64,000 nucleotides of DNA from Bordetella sp. H567. GTDB lineage: Bacteria; Pseudomonadota; Gammaproteobacteria; Burkholderiales; Burkholderiaceae_B. Below the pieces are notes generated by a model. That model had not been told where the DNA came from and did not search any database. It saw only the letters and a program-made list of their open reading frames with translations. A program made the position numbers and the translations under genes. Shown one piece after another: positions 16,426 to 25,403 of this stretch (within the stretch, counting starts at the first letter, position 1; every line of letters begins with the position of its first letter). The stretch lies in the NCBI RefSeq assembly GCF_001704295.1, contig NZ_CP012334.1:310001-374000 (forward strand), written 5' to 3'.

Positions 16426-17169
16426 ATGGGAGTCTTCATATTCTGCCGTGCCGCCTGCGTGGCGATGCTCTTGGCCGCGGCGTCCGCGGCGCAGGCCCAG
16501 GTCGCGGGCCCCGCGGCGGCGCAGGCGTCCGGCGCGGCCGCGCTGGAGCCCGGCACCATGCGTGCCCGCGTGGCGGCCTGTACGGCCTGCCATGGCGAAC
16601 AGGGGCGTGCCGGCCCGGACGGTTACTACCCCCGGCTGGCGGGCAAGCCACGGGATTACCTCTACCACCAACTGCTGAATTTCCGCGATGGCCGGCGGCA
16701 GTATCCCCCCATGGCGCACCTGCTGCACAACCTGCCGGACACTTATCTGCGCGAGATCGCCGCCTACTTCTCGGAGCAGCATGTGGACTATCCGCCCCCG
16801 GCGCGCGCCGATGTCAGTCCTGCCATGCTGGAGCGCGGTCGTCTGTTGACCACGGCCGGTGACCCTGGCCGCGGCGTGCCGGCCTGCGCGGCTTGCCACA
16901 CCGCCAGCCTGGGCGGCCTGGCGCCCGCCATTCCCGGATTGCTGGGCCTGCCGCGCGACTATCTGCTGGCACAGGTCGGCAGCTGGCGCAGCGGCACGCG
17001 CCGGGCGGCCGATCCGGACTGCATGGCCCACGTGGCGCGCCAGCTGGCGCCCGACGACATCGCCGCCGTGGCGGCGTGGCTGTCCTCCCAGCCCGTTCCG
17101 CCCGCGTACCAGCCCGCCGCCGCATCGATCACGCTGCCCACCGCCTGCGGCAGCCAAACGCAGGAATAG
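16426..17169 (+). CDS. Periplasmic diheme cytochrome c (c4-like)
   Basis: Protein of 247 aa with a signal peptide (to about residue 25, ASAAQA) and two c-type heme sites, CTACH (about residue 52) and CAACH (about residue 155), in two similar halves, as in cytochrome c4. Other ligands are probably Met residues near PPMAHLL and in the second half. It is followed five bases later by a triheme cytochrome gene, so both are co-transcribed. AAGG lies about ten bases before the ATG. No oxidase or dehydrogenase gene is adjacent, so its electron donor is unknown. Confidence 0.92.
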   Translation: MGVFIFCRAACVAMLLAAASAAQAQVAGPAAAQASGAAALEPGTMRARVAACTACHGEQGRAGPDGYYPRLAGKPRDYLYHQLLNFRDGRRQYPPMAHLLHNLPDTYLREIAAYFSEQHVDYPPPARADVSPAMLERGRLLTTAGDPGRGVPACAACHTASLGGLAPAIPGLLGLPRDYLLAQVGSWRSGTRRAADPDCMAHVARQLAPDDIAAVAAWLSSQPVPPAYQPAAASITLPTACGSQTQE

Positions 17170-17206
17170 CATCTTGGCCATCCCTTCTACCGATCCAACC
17201 GATTCC

Positions 17207-18502
17207 ATGCGCGGCGCCAGCGCCGGCCGCGCGCGCCGGATGGCCGCGCGCATCGTTGTCGCGCTGCTGCTCCTTCTTGCCGCCGGCCTGGCCCTGCTGG
17301 CCTGGCGGGGGATTCGCGACGATGCTTCCACCGGCCCTACCCAGGCCAGCGCGGATCCGGCGCAACGCATCGCCTATGGCGCCTACCTGGCCAAGGTCGG
17401 CGATTGCCTGGCCTGCCACACCGTGCCCGGCGGCCAACCGTATGCCGGTGGCGCCGCCATCCCCACGGCCTTTGGCACGTTCTACGGCCCCAACATCACG
17501 CCGGACCGGGCGACCGGGATAGGCGCCTGGTCCGCCGACGACTTCTGGCATGCCCTGCACCAGGGCAAATCGCCGTCCGGTACCTTGCTCTATCCCGCCT
17601 TTCCCTACACGGAATACACCCGTATCAGCCGGGCGGATGCCGATGCGCTCTATGCCTACCTGCGCACCGTGGCGCCCGTCGCGCAGCCCAGCAAGCCGCA
17701 CCAGCTGGACTTCCCCTACGGCTGGCGGCCGCTGCTGGCCCTGTGGCGGGGCCTGTACTTCCGGCCGGGCGTGCACGCCGATGCCGGCGTGGATGGCGAC
17801 CTGGCGCGCGGCCGCTATCTGGTCGACGGACTGGGGCATTGCATCGCCTGCCATGCGCCGCGCAATGCGCTGGGGGCTACGCCCAGCGGATCCGGTTTCG
17901 TGGGCGGCACCATCGAAGGCCTGGGCTGGTACGCGCCCGCGCTGGACGGCGATCCGCGCGATGGCCTGGGGCGGTGGTCGCAGGACGACATCGTCGCCTT
18001 GTTGAAAACCGGTGTCAGCGCCCATGGCGCCGCGGCCGGTCCCATGGGCGAAGTCGTCGTGGGCAGCACGCAATTCCTGACCGGCGGCGATGCCCGCGCG
18101 ATCGCGGGCTACCTGAAATCCGTGCCGGCCGGTCCGGCGCCAGCCGCCAACAGGGTGCGCGAAACCGGCGGCATGCGACGCGGCGGCGCCTTGTACGAAC
18201 AACACTGCGCACAGTGCCATGCCGCGGATGGACAGGGCAAGGGCAAGGACTGGCCGGCCCTGGCCGGCAATATCAGCGTTACCGCTCCCTATCCCGGCAA
18301 TGTCATCCACATGGTCCTGGAAGGCGGTTTTGCGCCAGCCACCGCCGGCAACCCGCAACCGCATGGCATGCCGCCGTTCGGGCAATTGCTCAGCGACGAT
18401 GACGTCGCGGCCGTGGTGACCTATGTGCGTAACAGCTGGGGCAATGCCGCCGGCGGCGTGACCTCGTTGCAGGTCAAGCAGGCCCGTGCTGCGGGCGGAT
18501 AG
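17207..18502 (+). CDS. Membrane-anchored triheme cytochrome c
   Basis: Protein of 431 aa with an N-terminal membrane anchor (about residues 11-33) and three heme sites CLACH, CIACH and CAQCH. The domains and the Y-G-x-Y-L-A-K-V-G-D-C-L-A-C-H start resemble the cytochrome subunit of periplasmic alcohol, gluconate or aldehyde dehydrogenases, but no catalytic subunit is nearby. An in-frame TTG at 17174 has AGGA about nine bases upstream and lies five bases after the previous stop; it may be the true start and would add 11 residues. Confidence 0.88.
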   Translation: MRGASAGRARRMAARIVVALLLLLAAGLALLAWRGIRDDASTGPTQASADPAQRIAYGAYLAKVGDCLACHTVPGGQPYAGGAAIPTAFGTFYGPNITPDRATGIGAWSADDFWHALHQGKSPSGTLLYPAFPYTEYTRISRADADALYAYLRTVAPVAQPSKPHQLDFPYGWRPLLALWRGLYFRPGVHADAGVDGDLARGRYLVDGLGHCIACHAPRNALGATPSGSGFVGGTIEGLGWYAPALDGDPRDGLGRWSQDDIVALLKTGVSAHGAAAGPMGEVVVGSTQFLTGGDARAIAGYLKSVPAGPAPAANRVRETGGMRRGGALYEQHCAQCHAADGQGKGKDWPALAGNISVTAPYPGNVIHMVLEGGFAPATAGNPQPHGMPPFGQLLSDDDVAAVVTYVRNSWGNAAGGVTSLQVKQARAAGG

Positions 18503-18582
18503 TCGCCCTCACGGCGCGGCGCCGGAGGGCGGCAGGCGGATGATCCGTCGTTGGGTCGGCAGGGCCCCTGCCGCGCGGGCCC

Positions 18583-19509
18583 TTATTTGCTGTTTTGCAG
18601 GATCGCCATGGCCTGGCGTTCCATGAATTCGCCCAGCGTATCGATGCCGCGCAGCTTCAGGATGGTGTTGCGCACGGCGGCTTCAACCAGCACCGCCAGG
18701 TTGCGGCCCGCGGCCACCTGCAGCATCACCTTGCGAATCGGCAGGCCGAGCATGTCCTGCGTGATGTCCTGCAGCGGCAGGCGTTCGAATTTGTCCTGCG
18801 CGGTGGCCCGCACCAGATGCACGATCAGCTTCAGGCGCATCTTGCGGCGCACGGAAGTCTCGCCGAAGATGGTGCGGATATCCAGCAGCCCCAGGCCGCG
18901 CACTTCCAGCAGGTTCTGCAGCAGCGAAGGGCAATGACCCTCGATCATGTTCGGCGCGGTGCGCGATAGTTCCACCGCGTCGTCGGCGACCAGGCCGTGC
19001 CCGCGTGAAATCAGCTCCAGCGCCAGCTCGCTCTTGCCCAGCCCCGATTCCCCGGTGATCAGCACGCCCAGGCCCAGCACGTCCAGAAACACGCCATGCA
19101 CGGTGGTGGTGGGCGCCAGCTTCTTGCCGAGGTAGATGCGTAGCAGATCGATCAGCTGCGCGGCGGCAACGGGCGTGCTGAGCAGCGGCACTTGGTGCTG
19201 ATCGCACTGATCGATCAGGTCCTGTGGCGCCGTCAATCCGTCGGCCAGCAGGATGGCCGGCACCCCGCCGATCAGCAGTTCGTCCATGTGGTGCATGCGG
19301 CGGCGCAGATCGAAACGGGTGTAGTAGGCCAGTTCCTCCTGCCCGAACACCTGGATACGCGAAGGGTGGATCAGATTCAGGTGGCCGACCAGATCGGCGG
19401 CGGCCATGCCGTCGTCCGGAACCAACCGGTCTGCCGCGCCTTGTCCCGCGATCCAATTGAAGGGGATTTTGTCGGCGTTATCGTCGACCAGTTCCTGGAC
19501 GGTAAGCAT
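18583..19509 (-). CDS. hprK: HPr kinase/phosphorylase
   Basis: Protein of 308 aa that phosphorylates and dephosphorylates a serine in HPr-like proteins. N-terminal MurF-like domain to about 130, then the kinase domain with His138, the P-loop GESGLGKS (153-160) and the downstream [15 protein letters not shown] region with the signature LKLIVHL. In proteobacteria it is part of the regulatory PTS-Ntr rather than sugar uptake. It follows ptsN by 13 bases and is likely in the same transcript. Confidence 0.95.
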   Translation of the reverse strand: MLTVQELVDDNADKIPFNWIAGQGAADRLVPDDGMAAADLVGHLNLIHPSRIQVFGQEELAYYTRFDLRRRMHHMDELLIGGVPAILLADGLTAPQDLIDQCDQHQVPLLSTPVAAAQLIDLLRIYLGKKLAPTTTVHGVFLDVLGLGVLITGESGLGKSELALELISRGHGLVADDAVELSRTAPNMIEGHCPSLLQNLLEVRGLGLLDIRTIFGETSVRRKMRLKLIVHLVRATAQDKFERLPLQDITQDMLGLPIRKVMLQVAAGRNLAVLVEAAVRNTILKLRGIDTLGEFMERQAMAILQNSK

Positions 19510-19522
19510 GGCGATGGAAAGA

Positions 19523-19978
19523 TTAAAGTGTGCCGGTCGTCAGCATGCGATGCACGGCCAGCGGATCGGTTTCCGTGGCCAGGGCTTCACGCAGGGGCTT
19601 ATTGGACATCAATTGCGCAAGCTCGGCGAGTATATCCAGGTGCTGCTGCGTGGCGTTCTCCGGCACCAGCAGGAACAGCAGCATGCTGACCGGTTGGTCG
19701 TCCGGGGAATCGAAGGGCACGGGGCGCGACAGGCGGAAGAATGCCGCCACCGCTTCATCCAGCGACTTGACACGGCCATGCGGGACGGCCACGCCTTGGC
19801 CCAATCCGGTTGAACCCAGCCGCTCCCGGGCGAAGAGGCTGTCGAACACGGTGGAGCGCGCCAGGCCGTGGTGGTTTTCGAAAAGCAGGCCGGCCTGTTC
19901 GAATGCCCGCTTCTTGCTGGTGGCCAGCAGGTCAAGCACGACATTCCCGGCAGGCAGGATGCGGGGCAAGTGATTCAT
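19523..19978 (-). CDS. ptsN: PTS IIA-like nitrogen regulatory protein
   Basis: EIIA-Ntr, 151 aa. The phosphorylated His67 is in [20 protein letters not shown], and the rest of the IIA-Fru fold is complete ([21 protein letters not shown]). It is part of PTS-Ntr (PtsP-NPr-PtsN) with hprK downstream and hpf upstream. No Shine-Dalgarno sequence precedes the ATG, while a consensus TATAAT lies exactly where it would place the transcript start at or next to the ATG, so the mRNA may be leaderless. Confidence 0.95.
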   Translation of the reverse strand: MNHLPRILPAGNVVLDLLATSKKRAFEQAGLLFENHHGLARSTVFDSLFARERLGSTGLGQGVAVPHGRVKSLDEAVAAFFRLSRPVPFDSPDDQPVSMLLFLLVPENATQQHLDILAELAQLMSNKPLREALATETDPLAVHRMLTTGTL

Positions 19979-19984
19979 GATTGG

Positions 19985-19990
19985 ATTATA
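19985..19990 (-). promoter_or_regulatory. ptsN: Consensus -10 TATAAT before ptsN
   Basis: The minus strand reads TATAAT at 19990-19985, seven bases before the ATG. The -35 region (20008-20014) is T-rich but not consensus. Confidence 0.45.
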
Positions 19991-20121
19991 TGTTCATATG
20001 CCGCAACGCAAAAAAACGGATAGGGCAGCGAATGTGGGCTTTATTTTTCCACGCCCGGACAGGGCGGCAAGCTGTGGACCGAGCCTGGAGCCAGGGGCCG
20101 GCGGCAATGGTCGCGGGAGCA

Positions 20122-20215
20122 GCGGGGAGGTCAAGCGGGGAGGTCAAGCGGGAAGATCAAGCGGGAAGATCAAGCGGGAAGATCAGGCGGGAAGATCGGG
20201 CGGGAAGATCGGGCG
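20122..20215. repeat. 13-bp tandem repeat array between hpf and ptsN
   Basis: Seven in-phase units of 13 bp: two of the type GGGAGGTCAAGCG, two GGAAGATCAAGCG, then GGAAGATCAGGCG and two GGAAGATCGGGCG. The GATC sites lie at 20155, 20168, 20181, 20194 and 20207, exactly 13 apart. The array is inside a 473-base stretch (19979-20451) with no credible gene: all frames through it are low-complexity Gly/Arg/Ser/Lys. The graded change along the array suggests slippage growth. Confidence 0.85.
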
Positions 20216-20451
20216 GGCGGCGAGCAGGCGGGCAAGCGGCCAGGCAAACGAACGGACAACTGGTGGGAAGATGGGGGAGAGCTGGGGAGACGAAGCTGGG
20301 GAGGACCGAGGCCAGAAACGGCGGGGGAAATTCAGCTTGACCGATGCCCCGGAATCGGGATCTGCGGGACATCGGCGCTTGGGGACTCAAGTTGCGCGCA
20401 GGGCGCTGTTTTATCGCTCGTCAACGAGCATTCGTGAGGCGCGGTGCGGCA

Positions 20452-20775
20452 TCAGGCCGCGGCGGGTAGTCGCTTCACGGACTCGGTGGCGTGGCTTTGG
20501 ACCTTGTCCTTGTGCTTGATAACCTGACGGTCGATCTTGTCGGCAAGCAAGTCGATGGCGGCGTAGAGGTTTTCATCCTGCGCTTCGCAATGGATGTCCT
20601 TGCCTCGCAATCTCATGGTGACTTCGGCGGTGTGTCGTAGTGGTTCCACCGAGAGCATGACCTGCACATCGATGATGTGATCAAAGTGCCGCAGTACTCG
20701 CGCCAACTTGTTCACTACATACTCCCGGATGGCCGGGGTGACGTCGAGATGACGACCGCAGATGCTTAGATTCAT
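20452..20775 (-). CDS. hpf: Ribosome hibernation promoting factor (sigma-54 modulation protein family)
   Basis: Protein of 107 aa, the short HPF type. It begins MNLSICGRHLDVTPAIREYV and keeps VNKLARVLRHFDHIIDVQV and the basic dsRNA-binding-like stretch DLLADKIDRQVIKHKDK. It binds the 30S decoding centre and promotes 100S dimers in stationary phase. AAGGAG lies about eight bases before the ATG at 20775; the frame extends seven codons further up without a better start. In other proteobacteria rpoN lies just upstream, but not here. Confidence 0.93.
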   Translation of the reverse strand: MNLSICGRHLDVTPAIREYVVNKLARVLRHFDHIIDVQVMLSVEPLRHTAEVTMRLRGKDIHCEAQDENLYAAIDLLADKIDRQVIKHKDKVQSHATESVKRLPAAA

Positions 20776-20941
20776 AGTGCAATCTCCTTCTGCCAAGAAA
20801 AGGTTCGTTTGCGCGTAGCGCGAAAATCAGTGGGGTATTTATCTCCTTTTGTAAGAAGTGAAGGATTCGGTTCCTGCGGGGCCCGTGGTGCTGCCACCGT
20901 GATGGGCGGCGAATGCCTCGGAAGCGCGACCCTGTAATCCT

Positions 20942-20969
20942 AGTGTAAAGACTCCATCGGCCAATTCAA
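20942..20969 (-). promoter_or_regulatory. hpf: Sigma-70-type promoter candidate of hpf
   Basis: On the minus strand TTGAAT (20964-20969) and TACACT (20942-20947) are 16 bases apart. This would leave an hpf leader of about 160 bases. Confidence 0.45.
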
Positions 20970-21018
20970 TCCGTCCCCGAAAGAAGTCCGCACGGTTCCC
21001 GTTGAAATGCGACGGTGG

Positions 21019-21807
21019 TTACATCTTGAAGTGTTCGCCGAGGTACACGCGCCGTACGGCGGGGTCGCCGACGATGTCCTCGGGGTGGCCGTCTGTCAGC
21101 ACCTTGCCCTCGCTGATGATGTATGCCCGGTCGCAGATGCCCAGCGTTTCGCGCACGTTATGGTCGGTGATCAGCACGCCGATACCGCGGCTTTTCAGGA
21201 AGCGGACGATCCGCTGGATCTCGATCACGGCGATCGGATCCACGCCGGCGAAGGGCTCGTCCAGCAGGATGAAGCGCGGACTGGTGGCCAGGGCGCGGGC
21301 GATTTCCACGCGCCGGCGCTCGCCGCCGGACAGCGATATCGCCGTGTTGCCGCGGATATGGCCGATCTGCAGTTCATCCAGCAGCAGTTCCAGGTTCTGG
21401 TTGATGGCGGACGTGGATATCTGTCTGCCGCGGTCGTCCAGCTGCAGTTCCAGCACCGCGCGGATATTCTGCTCGACGGTCAGGCGGCGGAACACGGAGG
21501 CGTCCTGGGGCAGGTAGGACAGGCCCAGGCGCGCACGCTTGTGGATGGGCAAGCCGGTGATGTTCTGCTCGTCGATCTCGATACGGCCGGCTTCGGCGGG
21601 CACCAGGCCCACGATCATGTAGAAGCTGGTTGTCTTGCCCGCGCCGTTCGGTCCCAGCAGGCCCACGACCTCGCCGCTATCCACGGAAAGCGACACGTCC
21701 TGTACGACGGTACGGCCATGATAGGTCTTGCGCAGGCCGATGGCGCGCAGGCTGCTGGGACGGGAGGTGGCCGGCGTCTGGTTTTCGGGAGTCGCTTGCG
21801 TGATCAT
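21019..21807 (-). CDS. lptB: LPS export ABC transporter ATPase LptB
   Basis: Cytosolic ATPase of 262 aa that powers LPS extraction by LptFG. Walker A G52-P-N-G-A-G-K-T59, signature [16 protein letters not shown], Walker [14 protein letters not shown] and the switch His in [10 protein letters not shown]. About 20 extra residues precede the conserved start. Part of kdsD-kdsC-lptC-lptA-lptB; the gap to lptA is 99 bases. Confidence 0.97.
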   Translation of the reverse strand: MITQATPENQTPATSRPSSLRAIGLRKTYHGRTVVQDVSLSVDSGEVVGLLGPNGAGKTTSFYMIVGLVPAEAGRIEIDEQNITGLPIHKRARLGLSYLPQDASVFRRLTVEQNIRAVLELQLDDRGRQISTSAINQNLELLLDELQIGHIRGNTAISLSGGERRRVEIARALATSPRFILLDEPFAGVDPIAVIEIQRIVRFLKSRGIGVLITDHNVRETLGICDRAYIISEGKVLTDGHPEDIVGDPAVRRVYLGEHFKM

Positions 21808-21906
21808 TGAGCGTGGCAGGAATCGGGTAACGGGGTGCTGGGAATTCCGGAGGGGCCGGTGCGTGCGCGCGCCGCGCCAGGCGCGGCGGCCACCCGACCG
21901 GGAGCG

Positions 21907-22788
21907 TCAGGGCTTGACCGCGGATGTGCCGGAGGACGTTTTGCCGCTGGCGTCGCCGGCCTGATCGTTGCGATCCGCGGGCTGGCCGCCGGCGGCCGGC
22001 GCGGACGATGCCGGCCGCTTGCCGTTGGTGCCGTTGGAGGACGAGGTGGGGCTCTTGCCGGCAGCCGGCTTGCCCCCTTGCTGCGCGCGGCATGCGGCGA
22101 CGGCGGCATCGGCGCGCGCGCGGGGCTCCATGACCGACCGTACCCGGCCTGCGGGCGCTGCGGATTCAGGACCGCCCACGGCTTCGTAGGTGCCCGCCTT
22201 GTCGTTGTAGCGCACGCGCTGGCCGCGGATGGTATCGAAGGGTTTGCCGCAGATGAAGCGCGTGACGACGGCCTGGCCGATCAGGTCGAAGGTGCTTTGG
22301 GTCCCGTCATATTCGGCGCGTCGTCCCACACCTTCGATGACCTCGAAGTTTTCGGGGCGCTCCTGCTGCACGGTAACCATCTTGCCCGGGCTGGCCAGGG
22401 CCGTGCCGTACTGGTTGCCCTGGGCGTCTTCGCGCATCTGAAGTTCATCGGAATGCAGCGTCATCAGGCCGCGCGTCATGATCACATTGCCGGTGAATAC
22501 GCTGGTCTTCTTGACGTCGTCGTAGTGCAGCTTTTCCGACAGGATCACCGTATTGGGTTCTTCCTCCGGGGTCTGCGCGCCCTTGCCGGACGGCTTGGTC
22601 CCATTGCTGCCATTGGCGCCCTGGCTTTTCCTGGCCGGCGCCTGTTCCGGCGCCGGCGGCGTCGATGCGGCGGGCGAGGGGGCGGGCGACGTGGCGGGGG
22701 CGCCTTGCGCATGCGCGCCGGCGGCGGCCACGGCCAGGATGACGCCGGTCAGCCAGACAGACGACAGGCGTTTGCGGATTTCGGTCAT
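21907..22788 (-). CDS. lptA: LPS periplasmic transport protein LptA
   Basis: Periplasmic bridge protein of 293 aa. Signal peptide to about residue 27 (AGAHA). The jelly-roll core runs about 75-215 (VILSEKLHYDDVKKTSVFTGNVIMTRG). It is much longer than the enteric 185 aa because of a Pro/Ala/Lys-rich linker after the signal and a tail of about 80 residues rich in Ser, Gly, Asn, Ala and Pro. Four-base overlap with lptC. Confidence 0.93.
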   Translation of the reverse strand: MTEIRKRLSSVWLTGVILAVAAAGAHAQGAPATSPAPSPAASTPPAPEQAPARKSQGANGSNGTKPSGKGAQTPEEEPNTVILSEKLHYDDVKKTSVFTGNVIMTRGLMTLHSDELQMREDAQGNQYGTALASPGKMVTVQQERPENFEVIEGVGRRAEYDGTQSTFDLIGQAVVTRFICGKPFDTIRGQRVRYNDKAGTYEAVGGPESAAPAGRVRSVMEPRARADAAVAACRAQQGGKPAAGKSPTSSSNGTNGKRPASSAPAAGGQPADRNDQAGDASGKTSSGTSAVKP

Positions 22789-23534
22789 GATTGTTTTTTT
22801 ACGGATGCGTGGGCAGGTTCCTGCTTCGGCGCGGCGGCCGCTCCGGCAGGCGGTGGTGAATCGGGGCGCGGCGCGGGCGAGCCATCCGCGGGTTTGGGGT
22901 GGTCCGAGGACTGGGCGTTCGGCCGGTCCTTGGATTGTTCCTTGGTGCCGGCGCGCTGGGTATCCGTCGGCGCGATTTCCACGTTGGTGGACGAGAATAC
23001 TTCCAACTGGCGCGTTTTGTTGTTGTACTTCATTCCGGTGCCGTTCATGCGCGACTGGCCGCGCGTGACCAGCGCGGGGAGCGTGGTGCTGATGGTGTCA
23101 TCGTCGGGCAGTATCACCAGTTGTTCGCTGCGCACGTCCAGCGGCGGCGTGTCGGCATCCGATTGGCGGTGCATATGCGCGTTCTTGTCCATGACGATGC
23201 GCTTGCCGCCTTGGTACATGGTGGCCGTCTCGGACGTCGCCACGGTGATGGGCGTGTTGGGCCGCAGTCCGACGGCCCGCGGGTCCGTCACCACGTAGGA
23301 ATCGTCGTCCGGGTAATGTTCGCCGTAATCGCCTTCCATGCGATGGATCGGCTTGCCGTCCTCGCCGGTGCGCACCATGACGAAATTGCGCGACCAGGCA
23401 TCCATTTCATGCGTCAGGCGGCGCGGTGGATCGGTGGGTACGGCGCGTTGCGTATAGTCGGCCGCCCACCATGTTCCCAGCACCAGGGCCAGGAGCAGAA
23501 ACAGGGCGATCAACGAGGGGAAGCGTTCTTTCAT
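22785..23534 (-). CDS. lptC: LPS export system protein LptC
   Basis: Single-pass inner-membrane protein of 249 aa: anchor at residues 5-24 (LIALFLLLALVLGTWWAA) and a periplasmic beta-jellyroll (ETATMYQGGKRIVMDKNAHM; GTGMKYNNKTRQLEVFSSTNV). A Pro/Lys/Ala-rich tail of about 60 residues follows, again longer than in enterics. The ATG at 23534 precedes the anchor directly; it overlaps lptA downstream and lies 67 bases after kdsC. Confidence 0.92.
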   Translation of the reverse strand: MKERFPSLIALFLLLALVLGTWWAADYTQRAVPTDPPRRLTHEMDAWSRNFVMVRTGEDGKPIHRMEGDYGEHYPDDDSYVVTDPRAVGLRPNTPITVATSETATMYQGGKRIVMDKNAHMHRQSDADTPPLDVRSEQLVILPDDDTISTTLPALVTRGQSRMNGTGMKYNNKTRQLEVFSSTNVEIAPTDTQRAGTKEQSKDRPNAQSSDHPKPADGSPAPRPDSPPPAGAAAAPKQEPAHASVKKQS

Positions 23535-23601
23535 GCGATAGGGTAGGTCATTCGATGCGGTGCGGCGCGGGGACCGGGCGGGGCGAACATTCCGGCGTGG
23601 C

Positions 23602-24213
23602 TTATTGAATCGCCCCGGGGCCCAGCAGGCCGGGGGACGCCAGCAGCGCGCCCAGCCGACCCTGGCAGGCCAGGAGCAGATCGCAGCATTCGCGCACCGC
23701 CCCGCCGCCCCCGGGCTGGCTGGCCACCCAATGCGCGCCCTGCGCCACATAGGCGGGCGCGTTGGGCACGGAGGCGGCGAAGCCGGCACGCTGCATGGCT
23801 GGCAGGTCGATGATGTCATCGCCCATGTAGCCGGTCTGGTCCAGCGTCACGCCGCTGCGCTGGGCCAGTGCCGTCAGGGCGCCGCCCTTGTCGCGCACGC
23901 CCTGCATGACTTCCGCGATGCCCAGTTCCGCCGCGCGACGGTCCACGATGGGGCCGGAGCGCCCGGTGATCAGCGCGACCGCGATGCCACCTTCGGCCAG
24001 CAGCCGCAGGCCATGGCCGTCCAGGGCGTTGAACCGCTTGAACAGTTCCCCGTGTTCGCCGTAATACAGGCTGCCGTCGGTCAGCACCCCGTCCACGTCG
24101 AACACCATCAGGCGTACGGCCGCTGCCCGTTCCTTCACGGCGGGCTGGAGCCGCGCCAGGATCAGGGCTTCCGCGGGATGGATCGTGGAGTGCGAGGTTG
24201 CAATCATGTTCAT
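23602..24213 (-). CDS. kdsC: 3-deoxy-D-manno-octulosonate 8-phosphate phosphatase
   Basis: HAD-family phosphatase of 203 aa making Kdo from Kdo-8-P. Catalytic motif FDVDGVLTDGSLYYGEHGE (38-56), motif II LITGRSG, motif III QGVRDKGGAL and motif IV TGYMGDDIIDLPAM. A C-terminal extension of about 20 hydrophobic residues follows the usual end. Four-base overlap with kdsD. Confidence 0.96.
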   Translation of the reverse strand: MNMIATSHSTIHPAEALILARLQPAVKERAAAVRLMVFDVDGVLTDGSLYYGEHGELFKRFNALDGHGLRLLAEGGIAVALITGRSGPIVDRRAAELGIAEVMQGVRDKGGALTALAQRSGVTLDQTGYMGDDIIDLPAMQRAGFAASVPNAPAYVAQGAHWVASQPGGGGAVRECCDLLLACQGRLGALLASPGLLGPGAIQ

Positions 24214-25199
24214 ACCACCTTCGCCGCCATCAGGTCATGCATGTGCAGGGCGCCGATCAGTGCGCCTTCGTCGTCCAGGACGAGCATCTGGCTGACGCGC
24301 AGTTCGTCCATCTGCTGGGCCGCCACCACCGCCAGCGCATCGGCAGGGACGGTATGCGGCGACAAGGTCATTCCCTCCGTGATCTTCAGACCGCGGATGT
24401 CGCCATGGCGTTCAATCAGACGGCGCAAGTCGCCATCGGTGAAGATGCCCAGCGGATGCCGCCGCGCATCCACGATCACCGTCATGCCCATGCGCTTGCC
24501 GGACATCTCTTCCAGGGCGCGCGACACCGATGCGTCCGAGGGCACCATGGGCACGGCATCGCCCTGCCGCATCACATCGCGCACGTGGGTCAGCAGGCGC
24601 CGGCCCAGCGTGCCGCCCGGATGCGAGCGCGCGAAATCCTCCGGCCCGAAACCGCGGGCTTCCAGGCAGGACACCGCGAGCGCATCCCCCAATGCCAGCG
24701 CGGCCGTCGTGCTGGCGGTCGGTGCGAGGTTCATGGGGCATGCTTCCTGGGCGACGCTGACGTCCAGATGGATATCGGCCTGGCGCGCCAGTTCGGACGA
24801 GGGGTTGCCCGTCATCGCCACCACGCGCGTACCCAGGCGGCGCGCCGCCGGCAGGATGGTGAGCAACTCGCTGCCCGAGCCGGAATAGGAAATGGCGATC
24901 AAGACGTCGTCCGCGGTAAGCATGCCCAGGTCGCCATGCACGGCTTCGGCGGCGTGCAGGAAAAACGCGGGCGTGCCGGTCGACGCCAGCGTGGCGGCGA
25001 CCTTGCGGGCGATGTGGCCCGTTTTTCCGATCCCGCTGACGACCACGCGGCCGCGACAGTTCAGCAGCATGGTCACGGCGTGGACGAAGTTGTCGTCCAG
25101 GCGGGCTTCCAATTCGTGCAGGGCTTGCGCTTCGATGCGCAACGTGCGCCGGGCCGAGGCCAGCGCCGCGTCCGGAGAAGTAGCGGGAAGGGCATTCAT
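24210..25199 (-). CDS. kdsD: Arabinose-5-phosphate isomerase (KdsD/KpsF/GutQ family)
   Basis: Converts ribulose-5-P to arabinose-5-P, the first step of Kdo synthesis. 329 aa: SIS domain about 40-170 (GRVVVSGIGKTGHIARKVAA; ISYSGSGSELLTILP) and two CBS domains at about 205-325. It starts the kdsD-kdsC-lptCAB unit. No Shine-Dalgarno sequence precedes the ATG (the minus strand reads ATCCCTCC), and a -10-like TAAAAT (25206-25211) sits seven bases upstream, as for ptsN. Confidence 0.95.
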   Translation of the reverse strand: MNALPATSPDAALASARRTLRIEAQALHELEARLDDNFVHAVTMLLNCRGRVVVSGIGKTGHIARKVAATLASTGTPAFFLHAAEAVHGDLGMLTADDVLIAISYSGSGSELLTILPAARRLGTRVVAMTGNPSSELARQADIHLDVSVAQEACPMNLAPTASTTAALALGDALAVSCLEARGFGPEDFARSHPGGTLGRRLLTHVRDVMRQGDAVPMVPSDASVSRALEEMSGKRMGMTVIVDARRHPLGIFTDGDLRRLIERHGDIRGLKITEGMTLSPHTVPADALAVVAAQQMDELRVSQMLVLDDEGALIGALHMHDLMAAKVV

Positions 25200-25403
25200 G
25201 GAGGGATTTTAATCGCAGAGTGGCGACTTGCCCGTGCAGGGTCGCGGATAGTTTGATCACACCCGAGGCTGCCTGGGCGACGGCGGCGGTATTTCCCCGC
25301 GCGACACCGGCCGCGCCCCGGGTTGCCCCTGTCCGGACGCTATGGCATGCTGGCGGGCTCCCCATGACGCGGGCCCGTCCCGTTCTTTTCACGCAGGCTT
25401 TCC

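Noticed and set aside
20122-20215. CRISPR array
   Set aside because: Units of 13 bp are adjacent without spacers, and there are no cas genes.
19977-20519. Frames of 77-180 codons across the 13-bp array
   Set aside because: The repeat period is not a multiple of three, the products are Gly/Arg/Ser/Lys-rich in all frames, and one overlaps hpf in antisense.
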